Assembly: GCF_900104625.1 (NCBI RefSeq)
Contig: NZ_FNVZ01000004.1
Span: 310,001-374,000 of the forward strand
DNA length: 64,000 nt
Direction: 5' to 3'
Source: Leptotrichia massiliensis
GTDB taxonomy: Bacteria; Fusobacteriota; Fusobacteriia; Fusobacteriales; Leptotrichiaceae
The translations under genes and the position numbers were made by a program. The stretch's first letter is position 1; each line of letters opens with the position of its first letter. Below, in pieces: positions 1 to 9,115 of the stretch. The notes beneath the pieces were generated by a model. The model saw only the letters and a list, made by a program, of their open reading frames with translations. It was not told where the DNA came from and made no database searches.

Positions 1-542
1 CACAAATTTCAAAATTTGGTTCAGGATCTTCTTCGAGAAGCTTTTTTGGACCTATTGCTGCTTGGGACAAGGATACTGGAGAAATTTATGAGGTAAGGAC
101 AGATTTGAAACTGGCGATGATTGTGCTTGTGCTGAATGAAAATAAAAAGGAAATTTCAAGCCGAAATGGAATGGAACTTTGTGCAAAAACTTCGACATAT
201 TTTGACGAGTGGGTAAAACAGTCGGAAATTGACTTTATAAATATGAAAAAATATCTTGCTGAAAATGATTTTGAAAAAGTAGGAACTTTGACAGAAGAGA
301 ATGCTCTTAGAATGCACAAGACAACTGAAACTGCAAATCCTCCGTTTACATATTTTAATGAAAAAACTTATGAAGCAATGGATTTTGTAAAAAATTTGAG
401 AAATAATGGGGAGAAATGTTATTTTACAATGGATGCGGGGCCTAATGTGAAGGTACTTTGTCTGGAAGAGGATTTGGAAAAATTAGCAGAAATTTTTGAA
501 GAAAAGTATAAAATTATTGTGAGCAGGACTGTGAAATTATAA
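1..542 (+). CDS. mvaD: Diphosphomevalonate decarboxylase, 3' part
   Basis: The gene enters from the left edge; the first complete codon is at base 3 and the stop ends at 542, leaving about 179 residues. The family enzyme makes isopentenyl diphosphate from mevalonate diphosphate with ATP in the cytoplasm. Seen: the GHMP-kinase-superfamily substrate loop GSGSSSRSFFGPIAAWD at the very start (counterpart of the GSGSACRS loop of MvaD) and the C-terminal FTMDAGPNVKVL stretch typical of this family. The usual length is about 320 residues, so roughly the N-terminal 45% is outside the window. It implies a mevalonate route to isoprenoids; the other pathway genes would be expected just upstream. Confidence 0.88.
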   Translation, partial: QISKFGSGSSSRSFFGPIAAWDKDTGEIYEVRTDLKLAMIVLVLNENKKEISSRNGMELCAKTSTYFDEWVKQSEIDFINMKKYLAENDFEKVGTLTEENALRMHKTTETANPPFTYFNEKTYEAMDFVKNLRNNGEKCYFTMDAGPNVKVLCLEEDLEKLAEIFEEKYKIIVSRTVKL

Positions 543-552
543 TTGTGAAAAT

Positions 553-658
553 TATAGTAAAACTGCTTTAAAACAAAACTCAAAAGTTATGACTATTTTA
601 CTCAAACCCTAAATTTATATAATTTTTAGTAGTTTAATTTTAAGTAGGTTTGAGTATA
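553..658. repeat. 106-bp intergenic repeat, copy 1
   Basis: Begins TATAGTAAAAC and ends GGTTTGAGTATA. It contains the inverted pair ACTCAAACC / GGTTTGAGT around an AT-rich core. Two further copies of exactly the same length lie at 7181-7286 and 11299-11404, all in the same orientation and all between genes. Confidence 0.85.
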
Positions 659-762
659 ATTTGAAATTGAAAATAAAAAATTATGATAATTCCTAAAATT
701 GTTTGATTTTATCAGTTTAATATTGAAAGAGTTAAGATATATTTTGGAAAGGATTTTGAATA

Positions 763-1320
763 ATGGATAAATCAAGAAAATTTGACATAGTTATAGGCAT
801 ATTATTTGGAATTATGACAATAATTTTAATTCATTTATTTTTTAGTAATAACATATTTTTTATGTGGGCATTTCAGCGGCATCATAATATACTAAGCTGG
901 TATATTAGACCACTATTTATTATTCCAATAATCTGGAGTGCATACAAAAAGATGTTTTCAGGAATTTCAATTTCTATTTTTCTTCTATTTACGAGTATGT
1001 TCTGGTTTCCAAAGCCAAATATAACTAATCCTGAAATTGTAAAATTTTTAAATTTTGAAGCAAATTATTTGAAAAGTGGATGGACAATAGATAAAATTGC
1101 CCTGCTTTTTATTGTTATAATTTTTTTGGTTTTTATAATAGTTTCAACTTGGACAAAAAACTGGAAATTACTTTTATTAATTTTAATAGCAACTGCAATT
1201 CTTAAAATATTTAACAGCTATCTTTTAACTGGCAAGAGTGCATTGTCAATGTTAAAGCCTGCAATTGCTGGATTAATTGTCTGTGTGATAGCTGTATTTG
1301 TCTTAAAAAAGAAAAACTAA
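763..1320 (+). CDS. Hypothetical multi-pass membrane protein
   Basis: 185 residues, not recognised. Four or five hydrophobic stretches are visible (about residues 10-30, 45-65, 68-82, 110-130, 133-150 and 160-180), separated by short Lys/Trp-rich turns, and the C-terminus is a KKKN tail, so it is an inner-membrane protein. An AAAGGA Shine-Dalgarno sequence sits about 9 bases upstream of the ATG. Its stop codon overlaps a possible ATG at 1320, and the likely start of the next gene is only 27 bases further on, so it is probably co-transcribed with the lipoprotein that follows. The 106-bp repeat lies just upstream. Confidence 0.6.
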   Translation: MDKSRKFDIVIGILFGIMTIILIHLFFSNNIFFMWAFQRHHNILSWYIRPLFIIPIIWSAYKKMFSGISISIFLLFTSMFWFPKPNITNPEIVKFLNFEANYLKSGWTIDKIALLFIVIIFLVFIIVSTWTKNWKLLLLILIATAILKIFNSYLLTGKSALSMLKPAIAGLIVCVIAVFVLKKKN

Positions 1321-1346
1321 TGAAAAAGGGGGAAGAAGAAGCAAAT

Positions 1347-1910
1347 ATGAAAAAAATATTCTCAATTATTGTAGGATTAATCTTAATATCTACAATAACA
1401 AGTTGTCAAAATGATAAAAAAATTATTGAAAATGATTTAAAAAATTTAATAGAATTCACTCGAAACGGAGGTTATAAATCATTAAATAATGATAAAATGG
1501 CTACTATAACATTTGAAGCAATTGATGAAGGATATAAAAAAATGTCCTATAAAATTAATAAAACAAAAAAAGAAAATAAAAATAAAATTATTGTAAATAT
1601 TACTATAAAATATCCTGATTTATCAGAAGCAATAGAAATATTTAAAAAGAAAATATTAGAAGAAAGACAAAGACTTTTGCAATCACCAAACCCTACTGTG
1701 AGGTCAGAAGATGAAGTGATAAAATTGACTACGCAATTTTTAAAAGAATCTGTAAATGAAAAATTGGATGATCCTAATCTAAGATATTTTGAAGAAACTT
1801 TTGATATTGTTTATTTAAAACATAACAATAATTGGGAAATGCAAGAAAGTCCACAATTCAGCAAAGCAATGTTCTTTAATTTGCAGTTTAACTCACTTAC
1901 TCAAAATTAA
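1347..1910 (+). CDS. Putative lipoprotein of unknown function
   Basis: I start this gene at the ATG at 1347 rather than at 1320. The second start gives a clean lipoprotein signal (MKKIFSIIVGLILISTITSC, with ITSC as lipobox) and has a GGGGGAAGAAG ribosome-binding region directly upstream, whereas the 1320 start adds nine charged residues in front of the signal. The mature protein (about 165 residues) is lysine- and glutamate-rich with alternating helical and strand-like segments. No family was recognised. It probably forms a two-gene unit with the membrane protein upstream and is predicted to be membrane-anchored. Confidence 0.55.
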   Translation: MKKIFSIIVGLILISTITSCQNDKKIIENDLKNLIEFTRNGGYKSLNNDKMATITFEAIDEGYKKMSYKINKTKKENKNKIIVNITIKYPDLSEAIEIFKKKILEERQRLLQSPNPTVRSEDEVIKLTTQFLKESVNEKLDDPNLRYFEETFDIVYLKHNNNWEMQESPQFSKAMFFNLQFNSLTQN

Positions 1911-1982
1911 AGGTTTTTAAGGTAAAAACTTAAAATTTTACAATAAAAATAAAAAAATAACATAGAAAAAGGAGGAGAAATT

Positions 1983-4058
1983 GTGGGATATATAAAAATA
2001 CTTGATGAAAAAGTATCAAATATTATTGCCGCTGGGGAAGTTGTGGAAAATCCAGCTTCGATGATTAAGGAGATGATTGAGAACTCGCTGGATGCGAAGG
2101 CTACAATGATAAAAATTGAAGTTTTCAAATCTGGAACGGATGTTAAAGTAAGTGATAATGGAATTGGGATGGATAAGGACGACACACTTTTGTCGGTGGA
2201 GCGGCATGCTACTTCTAAAATTAAGGAAAAGGAAGATGTTTTTAACTTAAATACTTATGGGTTTCGAGGAGAGGCTTTGTCGTCTATTGCGGCGGTGTCT
2301 AAACTTACGATTACTACACGTTCTGAAAATAGTCCTGTAGGATACAAAATTGGCTGTTATGGCGGAGTTGTGAGAAAGTTTGAGGAAGTTTCGAGAAATA
2401 TCGGTACAGAAATGGAAGTCAGGGATTTATTTTACAATACGCCTGCCAGACGGAAATTTTTACGCAAAATGTCAACAGAATATGGTAAAATTAGAGATAT
2501 TGTACTAAAGGAAGCACTTTCAAACAGTAATGTGGCATTTTCTCTGGAACTAGATGGAAAAAGCACAATAAAAACAAGTGGAAAAGGTATTGAAAACGCA
2601 ATTCTTGAATTATTTGGAAAGTCTGTTTTGAGAAATTTGAAAAAATTTGAATATGGATATTTAGGTAACGTAGAAATTTTACGAAGTTCAAAGGATTTTA
2701 TGTTTACTTTTGTAAATAACCGATATGTAAAGTCAGCAACTATTGAACGTGCTGTTATAGATGGCTATTACACTAAATTAATGAAGGGAAAATATCCATT
2801 TGCAATTATTTTTTACAATACTGATCCAAAGGAAATAGATGTAAATGTTCACCCATCCAAAAAAATAATAAAATTCTCAAATGATAAAATTGTTTATAAT
2901 GAAATAAAATCAGCAATTGATGACTTTTTTTATTATAACGACAGGGAAAACTGGCAACCTAATATTGACCTGATAAAGAAAAATATTAACATTAACGAGA
3001 ATGTTGCTGTGGAAAACGATGACTTGTTTTCTGACGATATTTTAAAAGGGGAAAATCAAAAAGTTATAAGTTTGGAAACTTTTGATGGAAAGATTTTAGA
3101 AAATACTAAAAATTCAAATGAGAAAGATAATTTTTCAGCGGATGATTTTAATAAAAATGATAGAAATTCTGAGTTTTCTGATAATTCCGAAAATATTACA
3201 TACAATACTTTTTCAAGTGATGAAAATTTTGTAAATAATAAAAATGAAAATAGCTCAAAACTTGATGAAATATGGAATAAAATGAATGAAAATTCAAATA
3301 AAATTGTGGAAAATAATGTGGAAAACTTTGAAATTGAAGATAAATTTCAGACAAAAAAATCGGAACATAGTAGCAATTTTGAAAATTACAAAAATTCTGG
3401 TAAATACAGAAATTTTGATATTATAAATGAAAATACTGCAGATGAATCCCATTATAAAGTTGGAACGTTTGAAAAGCATGTTGGAAAGCAGTTTCATTAT
3501 GATATTCTGGGGCAGATTTTTGATACATATATTCTTGTTCGCAGAGATGATGAACTGGAAATTTATGATCAGCATATTATTCACGAAAGAATTTTGTATG
3601 AAGAGCTAAAAGACAAGTTCTATAATAAGAAACTAGAGTCACAGCATTTATTATTGCCTCTGAAAATGGAGATTACAGGAATTGAAAAAAATATTATTTT
3701 TGAAAATATTGAAATTTTTAGAGATTTTGGATTTGATATTGACGAATTTTCAGAAGATGAAATTGTGATTCGTGCAGTGCCTGCCTTTGACTTTCGGGAT
3801 AGCATTGAAAATGTGTTTTTACAGCTGATTATGGATTTGAAAAATGAAGTTGAAATTAAGGATTTACGAGAAAATATTATTATTTCGATGTCGTGCAAAG
3901 GAGCCGTGAAGGCTGGACAGAAACTTGATATATTTGAAATGCAGAATATGGTTCGAAGAATTCATGAAGTTGGGAAGTATACATGTCCACATGGGCGTCC
4001 AATTATTGTAAAACTTTCCAGAAACGATCTAGATAAAATGTTTGGCAGAAGAAAATAA
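1983..4058 (+). CDS. mutL: DNA mismatch repair protein MutL (endonuclease type)
   Basis: 691 residues with a GTG start placed 5 bases after a GGAGGAG ribosome-binding site. The N-terminal GHKL ATPase motifs are present: EMIENSLDA, DNGIGM and TYGFRGEALSSI. Residues roughly 325-500 are an Asn/Glu/Ser-rich linker. The C-terminal dimerisation domain carries DQHIIHERILYEE (from about D529), which fits the DQHAxxExxxxE metal-binding motif of nicking MutL proteins except that the Ala is Ile. It also has SCKGAVKAG (C638), CPHGRP (C668) and a final FGRR. The family matchmakes MutS to downstream repair, and these motifs suggest it also nicks DNA. No mutS is adjacent on this side. rlmH follows in the same direction. 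Confidence 0.93.
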   Translation: MGYIKILDEKVSNIIAAGEVVENPASMIKEMIENSLDAKATMIKIEVFKSGTDVKVSDNGIGMDKDDTLLSVERHATSKIKEKEDVFNLNTYGFRGEALSSIAAVSKLTITTRSENSPVGYKIGCYGGVVRKFEEVSRNIGTEMEVRDLFYNTPARRKFLRKMSTEYGKIRDIVLKEALSNSNVAFSLELDGKSTIKTSGKGIENAILELFGKSVLRNLKKFEYGYLGNVEILRSSKDFMFTFVNNRYVKSATIERAVIDGYYTKLMKGKYPFAIIFYNTDPKEIDVNVHPSKKIIKFSNDKIVYNEIKSAIDDFFYYNDRENWQPNIDLIKKNININENVAVENDDLFSDDILKGENQKVISLETFDGKILENTKNSNEKDNFSADDFNKNDRNSEFSDNSENITYNTFSSDENFVNNKNENSSKLDEIWNKMNENSNKIVENNVENFEIEDKFQTKKSEHSSNFENYKNSGKYRNFDIINENTADESHYKVGTFEKHVGKQFHYDILGQIFDTYILVRRDDELEIYDQHIIHERILYEELKDKFYNKKLESQHLLLPLKMEITGIEKNIIFENIEIFRDFGFDIDEFSEDEIVIRAVPAFDFRDSIENVFLQLIMDLKNEVEIKDLRENIIISMSCKGAVKAGQKLDIFEMQNMVRRIHEVGKYTCPHGRPIIVKLSRNDLDKMFGRRK

Positions 4059-4119
4059 GGGTAAAAATTGAGAAAATTTAGTAAAAAATTGAAAAAACTT
4101 TTGACAATAAGGAAAAAAT

Positions 4120-4590
4120 ATGATAAGAATTAATGTAGTGTGTATTGGAAAAATAAAAGATAGATACATAAAAGAGGGAATAGCTGAGTTTTCAAAAAGG
4201 TTGTCAAAATACATAAAACTCGATATTACTGAACTGGCTGAAGAAGATGATAACAAGGGGATTGAAAATGCAATAAATTCAGAAACTGAAAGAATAATAA
4301 CTGCTATTTCAAAAAAAACTTATTCATACAATATTTTGCTCGATTTAAATGGAAAAATGCTGTCTTCTGAAGAAATGGCAGATAAAATCGAAAAAATTTC
4401 CATAACAAACAGTGAAATTAATTTTATAATAGGCGGATCTAACGGAGTAAATGACAACTTGCGAAAAATTGTAGACTTTAGACTATGTTTTTCACCAATG
4501 ACATTTCCACATCAGCTTATGCGATTAATTTTGACAGAGCAAATATACAGATGGATTTCAATTAATAATAATATAAAATATCATAAATAA
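4120..4590 (+). CDS. rlmH: 23S rRNA pseudouridine-1915 N3-methyltransferase RlmH
   Basis: 156 residues, the usual size of this small SPOUT methyltransferase. It methylates pseudouridine 1915 in helix 69 of 23S rRNA on assembled 70S ribosomes using S-adenosylmethionine. Seen: the N-terminal INVVCIGKIKD strand-turn, the SAM-binding knot region FIIGGSNGV, and the C-terminal SFSPMTFPHQLMRLILTEQ signature followed by the aromatic/basic NNNIKYHK end. An AAGGAAA site precedes the ATG. It lies 61 bases after mutL and 12 bases before the acidic protein, and is probably co-transcribed with them. Confidence 0.93.
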   Translation: MIRINVVCIGKIKDRYIKEGIAEFSKRLSKYIKLDITELAEEDDNKGIENAINSETERIITAISKKTYSYNILLDLNGKMLSSEEMADKIEKISITNSEINFIIGGSNGVNDNLRKIVDFRLCFSPMTFPHQLMRLILTEQIYRWISINNNIKYHK

Positions 4591-4602
4591 TGGAGGAAAA
4601 AT

Positions 4603-5031
4603 ATGTATTCTGCTGGGGAAGAATTTGAAAGAATTAACAACGAAGGAGATGTAGAAGGTTATACTTGCCTTTCCAATGTTACGGTAGGAGATAAGGAATA
4701 TTTAGTTTGTGATGATGAAACTGGGGAAAAGAAAGTGTTTTATTATGACAGTATTGAAGAGGAACTGTATGATTTAGATGAGGATGAAGAAGATCAGGTG
4801 TTGGAAATATGGAATGATGAATATTACGGCTCTGACAAGGATTATATGTATTGGAATGAAGATTTTGGGGAATATGATAAAGATGAAAATGTGGATGGAG
4901 AATATGATGAAAGAAACTTTGACGCATTAGAAGACGAAGATGATGAAAATGATTTTTTTGGCAATGAAGACGAAGATGACGAGGATTTATCTGAGTTCTT
5001 AGATGATTTCTTTGATGATGATGATGAATAA
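4603..5031 (+). CDS. DUF1292-like acidic protein
   Basis: 142 residues. Residues about 20-60 (VGDKEYLVCDDETGEKKVFY followed by an acidic EEE/DLDEDEED stretch) resemble the small DUF1292/YrzB family, which has no firm biochemical role. From about residue 85 onward the chain is almost entirely Asp/Glu with scattered Tyr and Phe and ends in a run of aspartates, giving an extremely low predicted pI. The start has TGGAGGAAAA immediately upstream. It is spaced 12 bases after rlmH and 21 bases before the DUF1934 gene, a likely single transcript. The family assignment is from pattern only. Confidence 0.6.
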   Translation: MYSAGEEFERINNEGDVEGYTCLSNVTVGDKEYLVCDDETGEKKVFYYDSIEEELYDLDEDEEDQVLEIWNDEYYGSDKDYMYWNEDFGEYDKDENVDGEYDERNFDALEDEDDENDFFGNEDEDDEDLSEFLDDFFDDDDE

Positions 5032-5052
5032 AAAATAAACTAAAGGAATGAA

Positions 5053-5424
5053 ATGAAAATAAGAATAAAAAGTTCGGATAGCTTTGAACAAAATTATGAA
5101 AAATTATTTAAACTGGAAAAAATGATAAATCTTGAAGAAAAAAAAGAATATCATTATAAAGACGAATATGGAAACTGTAAAATTATTGATAAAGGTGATT
5201 TTATAGAGATTTTTCGCTATGGGCAAATCAATTCCAAGCAAATATTTAAAAATAATAAAAATACTTTATTTACCTATATTACAAAGCAATTTCATGGAAA
5301 ATATGAGATTTTTACAAAAAAATTTGAAAAAGAAAATGGAAAAATAACACTGGAATATGATATAATACATAGTAATGAAATAATAAACAGTATAAATTTA
5401 GAAGTACAATTTATAGATATTTAA
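5053..5424 (+). CDS. DUF1934 family beta-barrel protein
   Basis: 123 residues. The arrangement fits DUF1934 (YwiB-like, calycin-type barrel of unknown ligand): charged N-terminus, KKEYHYKDEYGNCKI, FIEIFRYGQI, a strand ending FTYITKQFHGKYEIFTKKF, then a final amphipathic pair ITLEYDI and SINLEVQF. The family is cytoplasmic and commonly sits next to translation genes, as here before lysS. An AAAGGAATGAA site precedes the ATG. No catalytic residues can be named. Confidence 0.65.
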   Translation: MKIRIKSSDSFEQNYEKLFKLEKMINLEEKKEYHYKDEYGNCKIIDKGDFIEIFRYGQINSKQIFKNNKNTLFTYITKQFHGKYEIFTKKFEKENGKITLEYDIIHSNEIINSINLEVQFIDI

Positions 5425-5529
5425 GCAGGAGCATCAATCGCCATGCCCTTACATCCCCAATCTACACAAAACTTTCTTATAAAAATATTACTTTAAATTA
5501 GAAATATTTTGATTTTTGGGGAATGAAAT

Positions 5530-5567
5530 CTATTATTTAGATTTTATTTTTTAAATCTAAATAGTAG
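5530..5567. other. Hairpin in the lysS leader
   Basis: A 15-bp stem (CTATTATTTAGATTT at 5530-5544 against AAATCTAAATAGTAG at 5553-5567, one wobble pair) with an 8-base loop lies about 60 bases before the lysS start. No T-run follows on the + strand, so it is not a classic terminator. It could be an operator, an mRNA-stabilising hairpin or a repeat end. No T-box or lysine riboswitch consensus was seen in the 200-base gap. Confidence 0.5.
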
Positions 5568-5624
5568 AAAGATAAAGATATAAATACATTTATTTCATAA
5601 TAAAAAAGCAGAAAGGAAAAATGA

Positions 5625-7109
5625 ATGAGTAATCAAAACCACAATGATAATGGTATTATAAAAGAAAAATTAAAAAAAGTAGAAGAACTAAAAGAAATAG
5701 GCATTGAGCCGTATGGACGAAAATATGAAAAATTAAATGATATTGCAGAAATAAATCAATACGATGAAACTTGTGATAAAGTATTTAAAACAGCTGGAAG
5801 AATCGTTGCCTTTAGAAGAATGGGAAAAAATGGATTTGGACAAATTCAGGATCCAACTGGGAAAATTCAGTATTATGTAAAAAAAGATGAAGTTGGAGAA
5901 GAACAATACGAAATTTATAAAAAAATGGGACTTGGAGATTTTATTGGACTTGAAGGGAAACTTTTTAGAACTAATACTGGAGAATTGACTTTAAGAGTAG
6001 ATTCTTTTGAAGTATTATCTAAAAATGTACGTCCACTTCCAGAAAAATTTCATGGGTTAACTAACATTGAAACTCGTTATAGACAAAGATACGTGGATCT
6101 TGTAATGAACAGGGAAGTTATGGATACTATGAAAAAAAGATTCCAAATTATAAGATTTTTTAGAAGCTATCTTGAAAAACAAGGATTTACAGAAGTGGAA
6201 ACGCCAATGATGCACCCAGTTGCTGGAGGAGCTACAGCAAGACCATTTGTAACACACCATAATGCACTTGATATGGAGCTGTTTTTGAGAATAGCACCTG
6301 AATTATACTTAAAAAGACTTCTTGTAGGTGGATTTGAAAAAGTATTTGAAATAAACAGAAGTTTTAGAAATGAAGGAATTTCAATAAAACATAATCCAGA
6401 ATTTACAATGATGGAACTATATCAAGCTTATGCTGATTTTAATGATATGATGGACTTGACAGAAGATTTGATTTCAAGCTTAACATTTGAGCTTCATGGT
6501 AAATATGAGATTGAATATGAAGATAAGACTATTAATATTGCAAAACCTTGGAGACGTATTACAATGAAGGACATTGTAAAAGAAACAACTGGATTTGATT
6601 TTGATACTGTTAGCAGCGATGAAGATGCGATAAATAAAGCAAAAGAAATGAATATTCCACTAGAAAAGGACAGAACTTATACAAAATATGGAATTTTAAA
6701 CTTGATATTTGAGGAAAAAGTGGAGGGAACTTTATTAAATCCGACTTTTATTACTGAATATCCAAAAGAAATTTCTCCACTTTCAAAAAACCAAAAAGGT
6801 GAAACTGAATGGGTAGATAGATTTGAGTTATTCATTTCAGGAAGAGAATTTGCCAATGCTTATTCAGAATTAAATGATCCGAGAGATCAGAAGGAAAGAT
6901 TTGAAGAACAGGTAAAATTAAAAGAAGCTGGAGATGATGAAGCACAAGGGATGGATTTAGACTATATCCGTGCCTTAGAATATGGAATGCCGCCAGCTGG
7001 AGGACTTGGAATAGGAATCGACAGATTAGTTATGCTGCAGACAAATTCTGCTTCAATTAGAGATGTTATTTTATTCCCAACTTTAAGAAAAGAAGACATT
7101 GAATTATAA
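5625..7109 (+). CDS. lysS: Lysyl-tRNA synthetase, class II
   Basis: 494 residues, the normal length for bacterial class II LysRS, which charges tRNA-Lys in the cytoplasm. Seen: an N-terminal OB-fold anticodon-binding domain with [19 protein letters not shown]; class II motif 1 around [17 protein letters not shown]; motif 2 with [20 protein letters not shown]; and motif 3 near the end, [14 protein letters not shown]. The ATG at 5625 is chosen over that at 5621, which would read M-N-E-stop; GAAAGGAAAA is the ribosome-binding site. The two overlapping ATGs make a three-codon mini-ORF just at the start, which might dampen initiation. A strong terminator follows. Confidence 0.97.
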   Translation: MSNQNHNDNGIIKEKLKKVEELKEIGIEPYGRKYEKLNDIAEINQYDETCDKVFKTAGRIVAFRRMGKNGFGQIQDPTGKIQYYVKKDEVGEEQYEIYKKMGLGDFIGLEGKLFRTNTGELTLRVDSFEVLSKNVRPLPEKFHGLTNIETRYRQRYVDLVMNREVMDTMKKRFQIIRFFRSYLEKQGFTEVETPMMHPVAGGATARPFVTHHNALDMELFLRIAPELYLKRLLVGGFEKVFEINRSFRNEGISIKHNPEFTMMELYQAYADFNDMMDLTEDLISSLTFELHGKYEIEYEDKTINIAKPWRRITMKDIVKETTGFDFDTVSSDEDAINKAKEMNIPLEKDRTYTKYGILNLIFEEKVEGTLLNPTFITEYPKEISPLSKNQKGETEWVDRFELFISGREFANAYSELNDPRDQKERFEEQVKLKEAGDDEAQGMDLDYIRALEYGMPPAGGLGIGIDRLVMLQTNSASIRDVILFPTLRKEDIEL

Positions 7110-7120
7110 TTTTTAAATAC

Positions 7121-7161
7121 ACTCGAACTCCTTTATAATTTTGGAGTTTGAGTCTTTTTTT
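7121..7161 (+). terminator. Rho-independent terminator after lysS
   Basis: Stem ACTCGAACTCC (7121-7131) with GGAGTTTGAGT (7143-7153), one G-T pair, followed by CTTTTTTT. It starts 12 bases after the lysS stop. Confidence 0.88.
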
Positions 7162-7180
7162 ATAACATCTAATACTATCT

Positions 7181-7286
7181 TATAGTAAAACTATTTTAAA
7201 ACCAAACTCAAAAGTTAGGACTATTTCACTTAAACCCTAAATTTATATAATTTTTAGTAGTTTAATTTTAAATAGGTTTGAGTATA
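7181..7286. repeat. 106-bp intergenic repeat, copy 2
   Basis: Same 106-base element as at 553 and 11299, starting TATAGTAAAAC and ending TTTGAGTATA. It lies 20 bases beyond the lysS terminator in the 320-base gap before murE. The rest of that gap is AT-rich and shows only a possible murE promoter region. Confidence 0.85.
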
Positions 7287-7429
7287 TATATAAAATCTGA
7301 TTAAATTTATTTGCTTATAAATTTTTTATTCTGTCTTTTCTAGATTTTTTTTGGCTAAAATGATAAAATATATTATAAAAACAAATTTTAGAATCCTAAG
7401 ATTCTTTAACAAGAGAGAGAGTGTGTAAA

Positions 7430-8962
7430 ATGTATAAAATATTCAAAGATGTAGAGTATAAAATACTCAAAGATTCAAAAAAATTTGAAATAAAAGGTAT
7501 TGAGTATGATTCACGAAAAATAAAAAAAGATTTTGTGTTTGTGGCAATGTCTGGAAGTGAAACAGATGGGCATAATTTTATTCAAAAGGCAATCGACAAT
7601 GGTGCAAAAATGATTATTGCAGAAAAAAATATAAATATAGCAACATACAAAAATGCTGACGATGTAACTTTTATTTTAGTAGAAGATATACGAAAAAAAC
7701 TAGGAATAATTGCTTCAAATTATTATGACTATCCACAAAATAAAATAAAAATCATAGGAATTACAGGAACAAATGGAAAAACTACATCAAGTTTTATTTT
7801 AGAAAATATTTTGGAAAAGACAGCTAGAATAGGGACAAATGGAAACCGTATTTTAGATGAAGAATTTGACGCAGTGAATACGACTCCTGAATCACTAGAA
7901 TTAATCAAGTTGATTGATAAAAGCGTAAAAAAAGGTGCTGATTACTTTATAATGGAAGTTAGTTCACATGCTTTGGAAATTGGGCGTGTAGATATGCTTC
8001 AATTTGATTCTGCAATATTTACGAATTTGACACAAGATCACTTGGATTTCCACAAAACAATGGAAAATTATTTTAATGCAAAGAAAAAAATATTTTCTAT
8101 GTTAAGAAAAGATAAAAAAAATAATGGTACAGGGGTAATTAATATTGATGATGAACACGGGGAAAAAATTTATTCTGAAATGAAAGGCAACAATTCTATT
8201 TCAATAAGTGTAAGAAACGAAAAAGCTGATATTTGGGGAGATATTCTAAACTATACAAATAATGGAATGAAAGTAAAAATAAATTTGAAAAATTATTTTG
8301 AAAAAACTAATCCTTTTCTTAAAAACATAAACGAAGAGTGTAAAGAAGAATTTAAATTTGAAGTTGATTTAGTTGGAGAATATAATTTATCCAATATTCT
8401 TGGTTGTGTTGCTTCTGCTTTATCACTTGGCATTGAAATGGACTGTATCGTAAAAAAATTAGAAAAAATGTCTTCAGTATCAGGAAGATTTGAAACAATA
8501 AAAAACGATTTGGAAGTAAGAATAGTAGTTGATTTTGCACATACAGATGATGGTCTTTTAAATGTTGGAAAAACTTTGAAACAAATCACAGATAATCGTG
8601 TAATAACAATATTTGGTGCAGGCGGTGATAGAGATCACGAAAAACGTCCAAAAATGGCAAAAGCTGCTGCGAAATTCAGTGATTTTATTATTTTAACTTC
8701 AGACAATCCACGTACAGAAAATCCTGTCAATATTTTAGCAGACATAGAAAAAGGACTTATTGAAGAAAAATACCCATTTGGTAAATACTTAATTATAGCT
8801 GATAGAAAAAGAGCAATAAAACATGGAATGAAACTACTTCAAAAAGGCGATAGTCTATTAATTGCAGGAAAAGGACACGAAACTTATCAAATCATCGGAA
8901 CTGAAAAAACACATTTTGATGATAGGGAAGTTGTGAGAAATATTTTGGACGAAATGAAATAA
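7430..8962 (+). CDS. murE: UDP-N-acetylmuramyl-tripeptide synthetase MurE
   Basis: About 510 residues. Adds the third amino acid of the peptidoglycan stem to UDP-MurNAc-L-Ala-D-Glu with ATP. Seen: Mur ligase P-loop ITGTNGKTT, the TTPESLEL substrate loop, MEVSSHAL, FTNLTQDHLDFH, VVDFAHTDDGL, FGAGGDRDHEKRPKM and LIAGKGHETYQ. The specificity loop reads DNPRTEN; DNPR is the motif of enzymes that add meso-diaminopimelate (or its thioether analogue lanthionine in fusobacteria), not lysine. I take the ATG at 7430, after a GAGAGAGAG purine run, rather than the GTG at 7421. It faces tsaD and is closed by a shared terminator. Confidence 0.95.
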   Translation: MYKIFKDVEYKILKDSKKFEIKGIEYDSRKIKKDFVFVAMSGSETDGHNFIQKAIDNGAKMIIAEKNINIATYKNADDVTFILVEDIRKKLGIIASNYYDYPQNKIKIIGITGTNGKTTSSFILENILEKTARIGTNGNRILDEEFDAVNTTPESLELIKLIDKSVKKGADYFIMEVSSHALEIGRVDMLQFDSAIFTNLTQDHLDFHKTMENYFNAKKKIFSMLRKDKKNNGTGVINIDDEHGEKIYSEMKGNNSISISVRNEKADIWGDILNYTNNGMKVKINLKNYFEKTNPFLKNINEECKEEFKFEVDLVGEYNLSNILGCVASALSLGIEMDCIVKKLEKMSSVSGRFETIKNDLEVRIVVDFAHTDDGLLNVGKTLKQITDNRVITIFGAGGDRDHEKRPKMAKAAAKFSDFIILTSDNPRTENPVNILADIEKGLIEEKYPFGKYLIIADRKRAIKHGMKLLQKGDSLLIAGKGHETYQIIGTEKTHFDDREVVRNILDEMK

Positions 8963-9047
8963 TTTAACATAATAAGTTACTCTTAATTTTTAACTTATTC
9001 TTGAAATTATTTAAAATCAAAGTAATAAAAAATTATAATTAATAAAA

Positions 9048-9100
9048 ACCCCTTAAAACCTATATTTCTATTATAAATAATATTACAGGTTACAAGGGGT
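9048..9100. terminator. Bidirectional terminator between murE and tsaD
   Basis: ACCCCTTAAAACCT (9048-9061) pairs with AGGTTACAAGGGGT (9087-9100) with two internal mismatches. It is flanked by A-runs on the left and GTTTT on the right, so it can end both convergent genes. Confidence 0.8.
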
Positions 9101-9115
9101 GTTTTCATTATATAT

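Noticed and set aside
4679-4927. 82-residue - strand ORF rich in His and Pro
   Set aside because: It is the antisense shadow of the Asp/Glu-rich DUF1292-like gene and has no ribosome-binding site.
5425-5624. T-box or lysine riboswitch in the lysS leader
   Set aside because: The 200-base gap lacks the T-box core and the lysine-riboswitch helices; only one simple hairpin is present.
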